Source: Chitinophagales bacterium (GTDB taxonomy: Bacteria > Bacteroidota > Bacteroidia > Chitinophagales > UBA2359). Taken from it: DNA of 64,000 nucleotides. The notes beneath the pieces were generated by a model. That model had not been told where the DNA came from. It saw only the letters and a list, made by a program, of their open reading frames with translations, and did no database searches. The stretch lies in assembly GCA_020628375.1 (NCBI GenBank), contig JAHDFD010000004.1, forward strand, positions 62,001-126,000, given 5' to 3'. The position numbers and the translations under genes were made by a program. Position 1 is the first letter of the stretch. The number at the start of each line of letters is the position of its first letter. Below, piece by piece: positions 44,174 to 53,176 of this stretch.

Positions 44174-45589
44174 ATGAAACTATTCAATAAATTTTTATTT
44201 ATTCTGTTCACGGGCTTGTTTTTACATGCCTTATCAACTACCGCTCAGGAAATTCAGGAAATGGAGGTTGAGGGTATCAAAGTATATTTTCAACCCTCGG
44301 TTAAAGATGTAGTTAGTGTTCAGACTTTTATTAAGGGCGGTACTGCCAACTACTCTAAAGAACAAGAAGGAATTGAGGCTTTAGCATTAGATATGGTAAC
44401 AACGGGGGGTACCACCAACAATGATAAAACAGCATTTTTTGGTAAATTAGAGAAAATGGGTTCTAGCATAGGTGCTAGTAATCAATATGATTATTCTACT
44501 ATTTCATTAAAATGTTTATCCGATTCATTCGATGAATCATGGGAACTTTATGCAGATGCGATCAACAACCCTGCTTTTTTAGAAAAAGAGTTTGAGCTTG
44601 CTAAAACTCAGCGGGTTACAGCTGCAAAATCAGCAGAGAGTGATCCTGACACTCACTTACGCAATATGGCTATGGCGAATTCTTTTGCCGGTAAAAATTA
44701 TGCGAAAAACCCAGAAGGTTCTGCCGCAAGCCTTGAAGCAGTAAAATTAGAGCAAGTGAAAGCGTATTTCGATCAATTGAAAGCAAAAAACAGAATATCT
44801 GTTGTAGTTGTCGGTAAACTGAAACCTGCCGATATTGAGAAAAAAGTTGCTAAAGCTTTTGGCAGTTGGAGTCAGAGTAACAAAATGAACGTACCTGAAG
44901 AAAAAATGGATATTGCTAAATCTGAATTCAATAGCGAGTCCAGAGAAATTGCGACTAACTACATAAGAGGTTATATGAATGCTCCTAAACTTGGAACTAA
45001 AGATGAAGTTGCTTTAAAAGTTGCTATGTCTATTTTAGGTGATCGTTATTTTGAAGAAGTACGAACAAAACGTAACCTGTCTTATGCGCCTTCTGCTTTT
45101 TTCCCTTCAAGCATTATCAATAACCCTTATATAGCTGTATATGTTTCTACAGATAAGCCTAATGAAGCAATACAAGTAATGACCGATGAAATTCGTAAAA
45201 TCCATGATGTTGGTTTTGAAGCAAGTGAGTTAAAAAATAAGAAAGGTGAGTTTTTAACCTTCCACTATATGAAACAAGAAACCAATGGAAGTCTTGCAGC
45301 AGATATAGGACGTGCTGCAATAAGCCCTGGCGGTTTAGAACACAGAGCTAAATTTATAGATATGGTTAATGAATTAACCATTGAAGATATGAACAAAGCT
45401 TTTGAAAAATACACTAATGCAATCAACTGGACTTACCTTGGTGATGAGAGCATAGTTGATAAAGAAGTATTCTTAGCTCCTATTAAAAAAGAAGCAAAAA
45501 AAGTTCAGCCTATGGAAACCAAGAAAAAGAAGAAGAAAAGAAAGAAAAGAAAGAAAAAAGCTAAAGGTAGTAACAAACGCGGATTTTAA
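44174..45589 (+). CDS. M16 family peptidase-like protein, inactive subunit
   Basis: A 471-residue exported homologue of M16 peptidases with a signal peptide (residues 1-24, ending TTAQ). Where the zinc motif should be it reads EALALDM, so the HxxEH ligands are lost. The C-half motif RTKRNLSYAP (R/Y pair of M16 beta-type subunits) is kept. It should pair with the upstream catalytic subunit and help bind substrate. The C terminus carries an odd lysine/arginine run (METKKKKKKRKKRKKKAKG, about residues 446-464) not typical of the family. A strong terminator follows. Confidence 0.9.
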   Translation: MKLFNKFLFILFTGLFLHALSTTAQEIQEMEVEGIKVYFQPSVKDVVSVQTFIKGGTANYSKEQEGIEALALDMVTTGGTTNNDKTAFFGKLEKMGSSIGASNQYDYSTISLKCLSDSFDESWELYADAINNPAFLEKEFELAKTQRVTAAKSAESDPDTHLRNMAMANSFAGKNYAKNPEGSAASLEAVKLEQVKAYFDQLKAKNRISVVVVGKLKPADIEKKVAKAFGSWSQSNKMNVPEEKMDIAKSEFNSESREIATNYIRGYMNAPKLGTKDEVALKVAMSILGDRYFEEVRTKRNLSYAPSAFFPSSIINNPYIAVYVSTDKPNEAIQVMTDEIRKIHDVGFEASELKNKKGEFLTFHYMKQETNGSLAADIGRAAISPGGLEHRAKFIDMVNELTIEDMNKAFEKYTNAINWTYLGDESIVDKEVFLAPIKKEAKKVQPMETKKKKKKRKKRKKKAKGSNKRGF

Positions 45590-45609
45590 ATCGTATATTA
45601 ATTAGAAGA

Positions 45610-45639
45610 AAAGCAGAAACATCGTTTTCTGCTTTTTTT
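45610..45639 (+). terminator. Rho-independent terminator of the M16 operon
   Basis: A 10-bp stem (45610-45619 with 45626-45635, AAAGCAGAAA/TTTCTGCTTT) with a 6-nt loop and T-tract to 45639. It starts 21 bp after the stop codon. Confidence 0.88.
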
Positions 45640-45844
45640 GTGTACCATAATATACACTCATTATACATTAAAAACAATTACACAATTAAAAATTAACAAA
45701 ACAACCTATTTATAAGCAACTGAAAAACAACCACTTAAATAAAAAATTATTTTTCACACCATTATATTTAAAACTGTTGGTTTGATTTTTGGTCAAACGA
45801 AAGTCAGATCACAATCTCTTGAAGTTCAAATTTAAAATTGAAGT

Positions 45845-48406
45845 ATTATCAGACTTAAACCTCTCATATTGATCTTTGGCCTTTTAAGCATTATTACTTG
45901 TAGTAATGTTTATGCACAAGATGATGTGAATCTTGAGGATCTGGATTTGAGCAGTTTATTAAACACCCCCATTGTTGAGACCAATCAGGTATTCATTGTA
46001 AGTGATACAACCATTAACTTCAAACCAACAACAGCCAGAGTTAAGGACTTCATAGATATGTCTATGGAAGAGATGTCGAGTATTAGTGTATTTGTTGACG
46101 ATGATGGGAATCCCTTACCAATTTTAACTGATGAAGAAGGAAATGTTTTAGGCATAAAAGACTCTATTACAATTTATTTACCTGAAATTGATCCAAACAG
46201 CGCACTCGCTGCTATTGAGTCGAAGCAAGCATTCTATGATACCGATTCTGTAAAAACAGCCAATATCGTAAAATCAAAACCCGCTTACTTTTATACCGCT
46301 AGTTATCATAACTCCCGTGTAGGAGATACACTCAGAGTAATGGATATAATAGACCTTCCTTTAGAAGAGTTGGTTTTATTAGATGTAATTGTTGGTGGTC
46401 AATCATTTATCAATTTACTTCAAAGCTCGCCAAACACACTTATTTTCGATAATTTTTCACTTCAGAGAGGTGGATTCAACACTTTGGGAGAAGCCTTATC
46501 TTTTATGTCTTCTTTGAATGTTTTTGATGATGATCATAAATTAAGTGGTTCTGTAAGAGGTTCTCCATCTGGAAGCTTTAATGATTTCATGATATTGTTT
46601 AATGGACGTTCGATGAATAGTTTGTACTCTCATGAAGCCTATTTAAGTAGTCAATTCAGTGTACAACATATAGAACAGATAGAGGTGATTTATGGAGCAG
46701 GAGCAGCAGATTTCCCTAGTGATGCTTATGCTGGGATTATCAATATAATTACCAAAGACCTTGCAAACGCAGAAGGTGAAAATATAATTCTACAGGGTGG
46801 TATTGCAACACCTTTCAGAACTGATGCAAGCATTTCCTTTGGCGCTTCTGCCGGAAAGCTGAAATTCAGTGGAAATGCACGCTATATGAAAGAGCGTATT
46901 AGTCATGAAGATATAGATCAATTTATCAAGTTCGATGAACGCTATGCAGGTGGAGCTCCTGAGAACTATATTATTCCTCAGGAAAATGTAAATGAAACAA
47001 TTTATACAAACAACAAGCAAGCCATTACGATGGATGCACACATGAGCTTTGTCGATTTTTATCTTGGAACTAACTTCTATCAAAACGAAGTTGGTCAGGC
47101 TGGATTGAGTCAGTTGAGTCTGGATTACGATGACGGAAATGAAGAGAAACACCGAATGTTAATGGGTTATGCCGGCTTTAACAAATTATTTGGGGAAAAT
47201 ACTCGTTTAAATACAGAATATCAGTTCACGCAGGAGAATATAAGCGGAAATGAAAAAAATATATGGGTAGATTACGATAGATATTTAGCTGAGTTCAGCG
47301 AAAATTCTATTTCAGAAGATGAAGCAAATACCAACTTTATTAACTATTTCGGACAGGAAGGAACGATTGGCTCTACAAGACATACTGGTTTAGTTCGTTT
47401 ATTTTCCTTACTTCCTGTAATTACAGACAGCAGGTTTTATAAAGGCGATTACAGTATTTCGGCTGGTTATGAAGCAAATTTCAACGATGTGTTAGGTATG
47501 CAAATGAGTAATTCCTTACCTTTCACTGATTTCAATCTTGAACGTAGTGATGATAATTACATGCGTTTACCTCAATATCGTTATTTAACTCAGGATGCTT
47601 TTGCCTTAGTTCGTAAATCATTTATAAATGAACGCTTATTCCTGGGATTAGGTGGTAGATATAGCTGGCACCAGTATTTTGATGGCGAATTCCTTATTAG
47701 AAGCGAGGCAAGCTTGAAGTTAGCACCTAAAACTTATATTAAAGCTGGTTATAACCAAGGAGTTCTGCGACCAGCGGTATCACAATTATTGCGCTATGAT
47801 TCAGAAGGGAACTGGTTATTTAACAGTGAGCTTAAAAGCGCAAAATCGAGTATTGCCAATGTTGGGTTTACACATGGCGTAAAAGAATTTTTGTCGCTGA
47901 AAAGTAATTTCTTCTATGCTACATTTGAAGATCACATGTATCCTACTGCTTTTGGCTGGGAAAACACCGATGAAACGCTTACTTCTTTAGGCGTTGAAGT
48001 AAAAACGAATATTCGTATTAACGAATTAGTGTTTAGTACCGATTATACTTTCCAAAAACAATTGGAAACCGATTTAAACTACTACCCACATAACTTTGTC
48101 TTAATGACCAATTATAATGCTCATAAATATGTTGGCATTAATATTGCCTATTCATTAGCGTCAAGGCTAAAAACTTTAAATAAGTACACTAACGAAGAAA
48201 TAACTTTACCAATTCAGTCAAATGTTAACTTTACTGTAAGTTCCAGAGAAGTTCCTTTAGGTAACTCTGGTTCATTCGAAGTAATTTGTTCTTTCAAGAA
48301 TTTATTTAACACTGAATTGTTGTTTCCAAATGTAAATAATTACGGTAGTTCTGTAATTTTGGGCAGAGGAAGGAGCATTTCGGGTAGAATTATAGTAAAA
48401 TTTTAA
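45845..48406 (+). CDS. TonB-dependent receptor
   Basis: A ~853-residue outer-membrane receptor. After an N-terminal acidic extension (~150 residues), the plug domain shows LGEALSFMSSLNV, GSVRGS, ILFNGRSMNSL and IEQIEVIYGAGAADFPSD then GIINIITK. The beta-barrel runs to a C-terminal ISGRIIVKF with terminal Phe. The ligand is unknown. A YfiR-family gene follows after 9 bp and a histidine kinase after that. No ATG fits: TTG 45869 gives a signal peptide without a basic start, while ATT 45845 or ATC 45848 adds IRLKPLIL and gives a complete signal ending VYAQ. I use ATT 45845; TTG 45869 is the alternative. Confidence 0.85.
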   Translation: MIRLKPLILIFGLLSIITCSNVYAQDDVNLEDLDLSSLLNTPIVETNQVFIVSDTTINFKPTTARVKDFIDMSMEEMSSISVFVDDDGNPLPILTDEEGNVLGIKDSITIYLPEIDPNSALAAIESKQAFYDTDSVKTANIVKSKPAYFYTASYHNSRVGDTLRVMDIIDLPLEELVLLDVIVGGQSFINLLQSSPNTLIFDNFSLQRGGFNTLGEALSFMSSLNVFDDDHKLSGSVRGSPSGSFNDFMILFNGRSMNSLYSHEAYLSSQFSVQHIEQIEVIYGAGAADFPSDAYAGIINIITKDLANAEGENIILQGGIATPFRTDASISFGASAGKLKFSGNARYMKERISHEDIDQFIKFDERYAGGAPENYIIPQENVNETIYTNNKQAITMDAHMSFVDFYLGTNFYQNEVGQAGLSQLSLDYDDGNEEKHRMLMGYAGFNKLFGENTRLNTEYQFTQENISGNEKNIWVDYDRYLAEFSENSISEDEANTNFINYFGQEGTIGSTRHTGLVRLFSLLPVITDSRFYKGDYSISAGYEANFNDVLGMQMSNSLPFTDFNLERSDDNYMRLPQYRYLTQDAFALVRKSFINERLFLGLGGRYSWHQYFDGEFLIRSEASLKLAPKTYIKAGYNQGVLRPAVSQLLRYDSEGNWLFNSELKSAKSSIANVGFTHGVKEFLSLKSNFFYATFEDHMYPTAFGWENTDETLTSLGVEVKTNIRINELVFSTDYTFQKQLETDLNYYPHNFVLMTNYNAHKYVGINIAYSLASRLKTLNKYTNEEITLPIQSNVNFTVSSREVPLGNSGSFEVICSFKNLFNTELLFPNVNNYGSSVILGRGRSISGRIIVKF

Positions 48407-48415
48407 TTAATGTAG

Positions 48416-48979
48416 ATGCTTAAAAAAGCATACATATCGCTTGTTTTGTTTTTCTTGCTGAATATTTTCACAGGGATAGACACGCATGCGCAACAGAATC
48501 GTGAATATCCTATTAAGGCAACCTGGCTACATAAGTTTACTAAGTATATCGACTGGCCAGAACCTTTCCCGGATGAAGAGAACTTTACCATTGGTATTTT
48601 CGATAACGATGAAGAAATGATTCCTCATCTTGAAGACCTGATAGAGTTCAAGCGTGCCAAAAACAGAATGATCATCGTTAAGCAATTTTCTGCCAAGTCT
48701 ATTCCAAATGCCAATGAGCTTGAATATTGCGATATGTTCTTTATTTCCAAGAAAAATAAAGATATTGAAGAAAAAGTAATGGCTATTTGTGATAAAACCA
48801 ACACACTTTTAGTCGGAGAAACGAAAAATTTTGCTCAACGTGGTGGAAGTATTGGTTTCTTTATAAAAAATAATAGAATAAATGTAGCACTTAATAGAAA
48901 TATTGTTGAAAATGCTACCTATAAAGTATCACCACAATTACTCAGGGTATCTCTTTTAGTTCGTCAGGAAGAAGAATAA
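48416..48979 (+). CDS. YfiR family protein (DUF4154)
   Basis: A 187-residue periplasmic protein with a signal peptide (residues 1-25, ending HAQ) and the YfiR/DUF4154 pattern: KATWLHKFTKYIDWPEPF, FTIGIFDND, then CDMFFISKKN, TLLVGETKNFAQRGGSIGFF and INVALNRNIVENA. Pseudomonas YfiR is a periplasmic repressor of a membrane signalling enzyme. In Bacteroidota the family sits with receptors and sensor kinases, as here. It probably links receptor occupancy to the kinase that follows (inference). Confidence 0.9.
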   Translation: MLKKAYISLVLFFLLNIFTGIDTHAQQNREYPIKATWLHKFTKYIDWPEPFPDEENFTIGIFDNDEEMIPHLEDLIEFKRAKNRMIIVKQFSAKSIPNANELEYCDMFFISKKNKDIEEKVMAICDKTNTLLVGETKNFAQRGGSIGFFIKNNRINVALNRNIVENATYKVSPQLLRVSLLVRQEEE

Positions 48980-49111
48980 AGTTTATCAATTTTTTTGTAA
49001 CTTTTTTCTAAAAAAATCAGTATAATTTTCTGGAAAGGTGTGTCTTTTACTATCTTTCTGGATAGTAGAATCATTAACTTTAAAGCAATATACTGAAATA
49101 AGTATCATACG

Positions 49112-50737
49112 ATGTTCTTTAATAAAGAAAATACATCTATCAGAAGCCAACTGATCACAATGCAGGTAGCCACCGCTATTCTGGCTATTTTGCTCGTTTC
49201 TGGTATTGGTATTTTCAATGCAATATACCATGTTAAACAAATACAAAAAGAAAACTTAATCTGGTTTAGTGATTACCTGAGTCGTAATATTTCAATTTAT
49301 TTCGATCCTACCTTATTCGATGCTCAAGGCTACAAGGGTAATATGGATGAAGATCTTAGCAAGCAAAAGCGTATTGACAATGTGTCTTTCTTTACTAATA
49401 AAGGGCTGAATTTTTATAAATATCCTGCAAATTCAGATTTCAACTTTATACTTCCTCTGAAAGAGTTTGAAGAACAGAACACACCTGGTATTTTGAATGA
49501 TGCCTGGGGATATACGAGCTATGTTCATAAAGTATATGAACCGGTAGAAAGCGGTGGTGATTTTATAGGCTATATATGCATTAAAGAAAATAAAAATGAA
49601 TTATATCAGATTCTAACTCGATATATGGCATTGACCTTACTTTCATTATTTTCGGTTGGTTGTCTGGCTTATTATTTGGCTCGTCGATTACAAGGTACTA
49701 TTTCGGACCCTATACTAAGACTCAACGATGTAGTGAGCAATTTTGGAGCAACTTCTACTTATAACTCTGCTCCCATCGGTGGTAGTACCGAATTGGCTCA
49801 ACTAGGTAGCTCTTTTAATGAAATGGTTGCCCAAATAGAAGATAGGGATCGTAAGTTGAAGCAGGCGAACGAGAACTTAGAGAATGAAGTAGAACAACGA
49901 ACCAATGAATTGAAGAATACGGTGGTTTCCTTGGCACTGCGTACCAAAGAATTGAAAGCGACTAACAAAGAACTAGAGCAATTCGCTTATATAGCTTCAC
50001 ATGATCTGCAAGAACCGTTACGAAGTATAGGTAGTTTTACACAATTACTTGAGCGCAAATTGAAAAAAGCAAATGTTTACGATGAAGAGGCACAGGAATA
50101 CTTCAGTTTTATTGTAGGTGGCTCTAAACGTATGCAGGCAGTGATCAAAGATGTTCTTCTGTTTTCAGGGATTAACGAAAAACCTGACTTTATTGCCACC
50201 GACTTAAATGCTGTTTTAAAGGAAACAATAATGGCGGTTCATACGAAAATAGCTGAAACAAATACCGATATACAAATTCCGTTTCCGTTACCAACAGTTG
50301 AAGTCGATCCTAAACAAATTCCACATTTATTCCAGAATCTGATAACGAATGCTATTAAGTTCAGAAACAAAGAAATCCCTCCTCAAATAACTGTCAGCTA
50401 TAAAGAAAAAGGGCAATACTGGGAGTTTTTTGTTCGTGATAACGGTATTGGTATTGGAGATGAATATAAAGAGAAGATATTCAGAATGTTCAAACGTTTA
50501 CATTCTAAAGAAGAATACCCAGGAACAGGTATTGGTTTAGCTATTTGCAAAAAGATCGTAGAAGCACACGAAGGAGATATATGGGTAGATTCTGAGCCTG
50601 GTAAAGGTTCAACTTTTTATTTTACAATAAAGAAAAATCTGAAGTATCATTCTATGATGTCAAGCGATAAAAAAGTAAATGTACAAGAAGATAATAAGGA
50701 AACATTAGCACCACTACTTAGTATTTCCTCTTCCTAA
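49112..50737 (+). CDS. Membrane sensor histidine kinase
   Basis: A 541-residue sensor kinase. TM1 (about 19-40), a ~135-residue periplasmic sensor region, TM2 (about 172-190), HAMP (LARRLQGTISDPILRLNDVV), a coiled coil, and the HisKA domain with phosphoacceptor H297 in IASHDLQEPLRS follow in order. The HATPase domain has NLITNAIKF (N box), RDNGIGIGDEYKEKIFRMF (G1) and GTGIGLAICKKIVEAHEG (G2). It lacks a receiver domain and has no adjacent response regulator. With the preceding receptor and YfiR gene it forms a signalling module. The 3' end overlaps the convergent UbiB gene by 24 nt. Confidence 0.93.
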   Translation: MFFNKENTSIRSQLITMQVATAILAILLVSGIGIFNAIYHVKQIQKENLIWFSDYLSRNISIYFDPTLFDAQGYKGNMDEDLSKQKRIDNVSFFTNKGLNFYKYPANSDFNFILPLKEFEEQNTPGILNDAWGYTSYVHKVYEPVESGGDFIGYICIKENKNELYQILTRYMALTLLSLFSVGCLAYYLARRLQGTISDPILRLNDVVSNFGATSTYNSAPIGGSTELAQLGSSFNEMVAQIEDRDRKLKQANENLENEVEQRTNELKNTVVSLALRTKELKATNKELEQFAYIASHDLQEPLRSIGSFTQLLERKLKKANVYDEEAQEYFSFIVGGSKRMQAVIKDVLLFSGINEKPDFIATDLNAVLKETIMAVHTKIAETNTDIQIPFPLPTVEVDPKQIPHLFQNLITNAIKFRNKEIPPQITVSYKEKGQYWEFFVRDNGIGIGDEYKEKIFRMFKRLHSKEEYPGTGIGLAICKKIVEAHEGDIWVDSEPGKGSTFYFTIKKNLKYHSMMSSDKKVNVQEDNKETLAPLLSISSS

Positions 50738-52402
50738 CATATTATAGACCAATAAAAGAAACAAACCTGCAGCTATTGCAAAACCCAGAAAGCTGATATA
50801 AGGTATGCCATATACCCTGGACATACCCGGCCAGCTTGTTGTTGTTGTAATCGCAGAAGCAATAACAACGGCACTTGTAACAACCGCAAGACTCACTTTA
50901 TTTATTATCCTTTCTATACGATCTATACCATCATCATAACCATGATGTTCCATTCTGATACTCAGTTCTCCTTTTCGTGTTTTTCTCAGAATTTGTTTTA
51001 CCTCTACCGGAATATTATTGAAAAGAGAAATGAACTGCGAACCACGATACAATAACTCGTTTCTTATATTTGCTTCGCTGTATTGTTCAGCAAACAATTT
51101 TATTCCATAGGGTACTATAAACTCATTTGCCTGAAACTTAGGGTGTAATTTTTTCCCTATTCCATCGATTATTGCCAAAGCACGCATAATTAAGAATACA
51201 CTGGAAGGAATACGAATACGATAATCGTAAATGATTTTTTGCAATCTTAGAATCAATTCAGAAATATTACTTTCTTCAACACTAAGAAAAGCAAAGTCTT
51301 CGATCAATTCATTGAGTTCGTATTCAAACATACGTAAATCTTCAATCTGATCTTCGATGGCAAGTCGCTTAAAATTCAACGCCATTCTGCGGGGATCTTC
51401 CTGCGCCATACTGGTAAGTAAACCTGCAAAAGCAAACTTATCCTTTTTGGTAATTTTCCCCATCATTCCATAGTCGATAAGGCATATTGTTCCATCTTTG
51501 CGTACCAAAACATTGCCCGGATGAGGATCGGCATGGAAATACCCATTTTCAAAAATCTGTGTCAGGTAAACATCCAAGCCTTTTTCAGCGATACGTTCAG
51601 GCTTTAAGCCCCATTCTTTTAGTTGTGCGATGTTATTGATCGGAACGCCTTCTACATACTCCATTACTAATACCCTTTCTGAGCAATAGTTACTATATAC
51701 CTTTGGCACATAAAACTTTGAACTATTTCGATATTGATTTCTGAATTGTTGAATATGTCTGGCTTCTGTTCTGTAATCAAGTTCTTTTTGAATACTTTTT
51801 TCAAATGCAGTAACGGCATCCATGGCATGTATTACACCGAAGCGTTTTTCCAGAAAACCTTCTGCGCGTTGCATCAAATCTTTGATGATCGCAATATCAG
51901 TAGCAACCGTTGCTTTTATAGTAGGTCGGCGCACCTTTATAACCACTTGTTCTCCATCGCGCATGACCGCCCTGTGTACTTGCCCTATGGAAGCAGCTCC
52001 AATAGGTTCATCAGAAAAATCACGGAATAATTTGTATATTTTTTCGCCGGTTTCCGCTTCAATAATATTTACAGCATCTTGTGTTGGGAAAGGGCTTACA
52101 TGGCTTTGAAGTTTTTCTAACTCTTTAATGAGTTTCCCCGGTAACAGATCTGGACGGCTACTTAATACCTGAGCAAACTTAATAAAGGTTGGCCCCAGTT
52201 CTTCGCAAGCCAAACGCAAACGTTCATAGGTTGAATATTCAAAGGCAGGGCGATCTTTTCTGTTCCATTCTAAATGTAAACGTTCGCTCACCAATTTATC
52301 GAGCCCTGCCTGACTAATAACATCATCAAAACCATATTTAACCAATATGGCTAATATTTCACGTACTCTACGTAGGTTTTTTATGGTTTGATTTAAAAGC
52401 AT
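50714..52402 (-). CDS. UbiB/AarF/ABC1-family atypical kinase
   Basis: A 562-residue protein of the UbiB family. The KxGQ-type motif is GPTFIKFAQVLSSRPDLLP (near residue 72, KFAQ variant). An Ala-rich nucleotide loop (IGAASIGQVH), VIKVRRP, the catalytic HADPHPGNVLV and LIDYGMMG follow. Two membrane helices end the protein (about 500-555). The family supports quinone or lipid metabolism through ATPase or kinase activity on small molecules. A menaquinone role is likely in Bacteroidota (inference). It lies downstream of the exosortase genes but is separated from them by a terminator. Confidence 0.9.
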   Translation of the reverse strand: MLLNQTIKNLRRVREILAILVKYGFDDVISQAGLDKLVSERLHLEWNRKDRPAFEYSTYERLRLACEELGPTFIKFAQVLSSRPDLLPGKLIKELEKLQSHVSPFPTQDAVNIIEAETGEKIYKLFRDFSDEPIGAASIGQVHRAVMRDGEQVVIKVRRPTIKATVATDIAIIKDLMQRAEGFLEKRFGVIHAMDAVTAFEKSIQKELDYRTEARHIQQFRNQYRNSSKFYVPKVYSNYCSERVLVMEYVEGVPINNIAQLKEWGLKPERIAEKGLDVYLTQIFENGYFHADPHPGNVLVRKDGTICLIDYGMMGKITKKDKFAFAGLLTSMAQEDPRRMALNFKRLAIEDQIEDLRMFEYELNELIEDFAFLSVEESNISELILRLQKIIYDYRIRIPSSVFLIMRALAIIDGIGKKLHPKFQANEFIVPYGIKLFAEQYSEANIRNELLYRGSQFISLFNNIPVEVKQILRKTRKGELSIRMEHHGYDDGIDRIERIINKVSLAVVTSAVVIASAITTTTSWPGMSRVYGIPYISFLGFAIAAGLFLLLVYNMLGRGNTK

Positions 52403-52409
52403 TTTACGA

Positions 52410-52454
52410 TTTTTAAGACCTTGAAGGTCTGAGAGACCTTCAAGGTCTTAAAAA
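52410..52454. terminator. Bidirectional terminator between the exosortase and UbiB genes
   Basis: A perfect 21-bp stem (52410-52430 with 52434-52454; core AAGACCTTGAAGGTCT) with a GAG loop, flanked by T and A runs. It ends the leftward exosortase operon (stop at 52514). Its core resembles that of 44099-44131. Confidence 0.88.
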
Positions 52455-52513
52455 TAAAAGGAAATAAAAACCAAAAATACGATATAGTGGGTATAGTTTT
52501 TATAAAGGAGTTA

Positions 52514-53176
52514 TTACTCTCCAATTTTAATGATCTTACTGCCACATAATGCTAACCACAAAAGGCAAGCCATTAACAATCCAAAGCCCATAAAATCGAT
52601 CAATAAATGTAGTCTATTCACAATGGTTATAGCAAAATCGCCTTCAAATCCTGCCTGAAAACGTTCATAATAAGTAGCATATTTGGTTCCTAAAGAAAAC
52701 CAGAACTTTGTTGCGACAAGTAAGGAGAGAACAATTATTCCAATGATGGAAGCAATTAGTTTTCTTTTTATTGAAACGGGTGTAACAATGAGTAATGCCA
52801 AATAAAAGGAAAGGATTATCCCCAGTAAATTCCAGCTACTATCGGCATATTGTATAGGGGTTATCTGCGCCTGACTTAAGCCTTGTTTTTTAGCTTTTTC
52901 AATGGCAATTTGCTTTTGTTTTTCACTTTTAAGAGTAACTAGCACATCGAAGCCTCTGTACTCTTCCAAACGCGGTCCTTTTCGTTCTTCATCGACAATT
53001 TGACGAAACTTTACTTCACCACCATTATAATAAGTGCTATTAAAAGTATTTCCTATACCGCACACATAAGCAGACAAGGCATGCTTAAGTGGTGTAAATT
53101 GAAAAAGAGCAGTAAAAGCAAGATATACCACAAAGAAAGCACCTGCTCTTAGTAGAAGCGTATTATTGCTATTCAT
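52514..53176 (-). CDS. Exosortase-associated membrane protein (probable XrtH partner)
   Basis: A 220-residue protein with four predicted membrane helices: about 9-28, 115-135, 139-160 and 188-212. A ~75-residue periplasmic segment after TM1 contains YNGGEVKFRQIVDEERKGPR. Its start overlaps the end of the exosortase gene by 8 nt, so the two are made together. Partner membrane proteins are commonly found directly after XrtH-type exosortases; that, not a catalytic motif, is the basis of the call. It may help recognise or position the sorted substrate. Confidence 0.72.
   Translation of the reverse strand: MNSNNTLLLRAGAFFVVYLAFTALFQFTPLKHALSAYVCGIGNTFNSTYYNGGEVKFRQIVDEERKGPRLEEYRGFDVLVTLKSEKQKQIAIEKAKKQGLSQAQITPIQYADSSWNLLGIILSFYLALLIVTPVSIKRKLIASIIGIIVLSLLVATKFWFSLGTKYATYYERFQAGFEGDFAITIVNRLHLLIDFMGFGLLMACLLWLALCGSKIIKIGE

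Noticed and set aside
49112-50737. Hybrid kinase with a receiver domain
   Set aside because: The protein ends shortly after the HATPase domain; no receiver Asp block is present.
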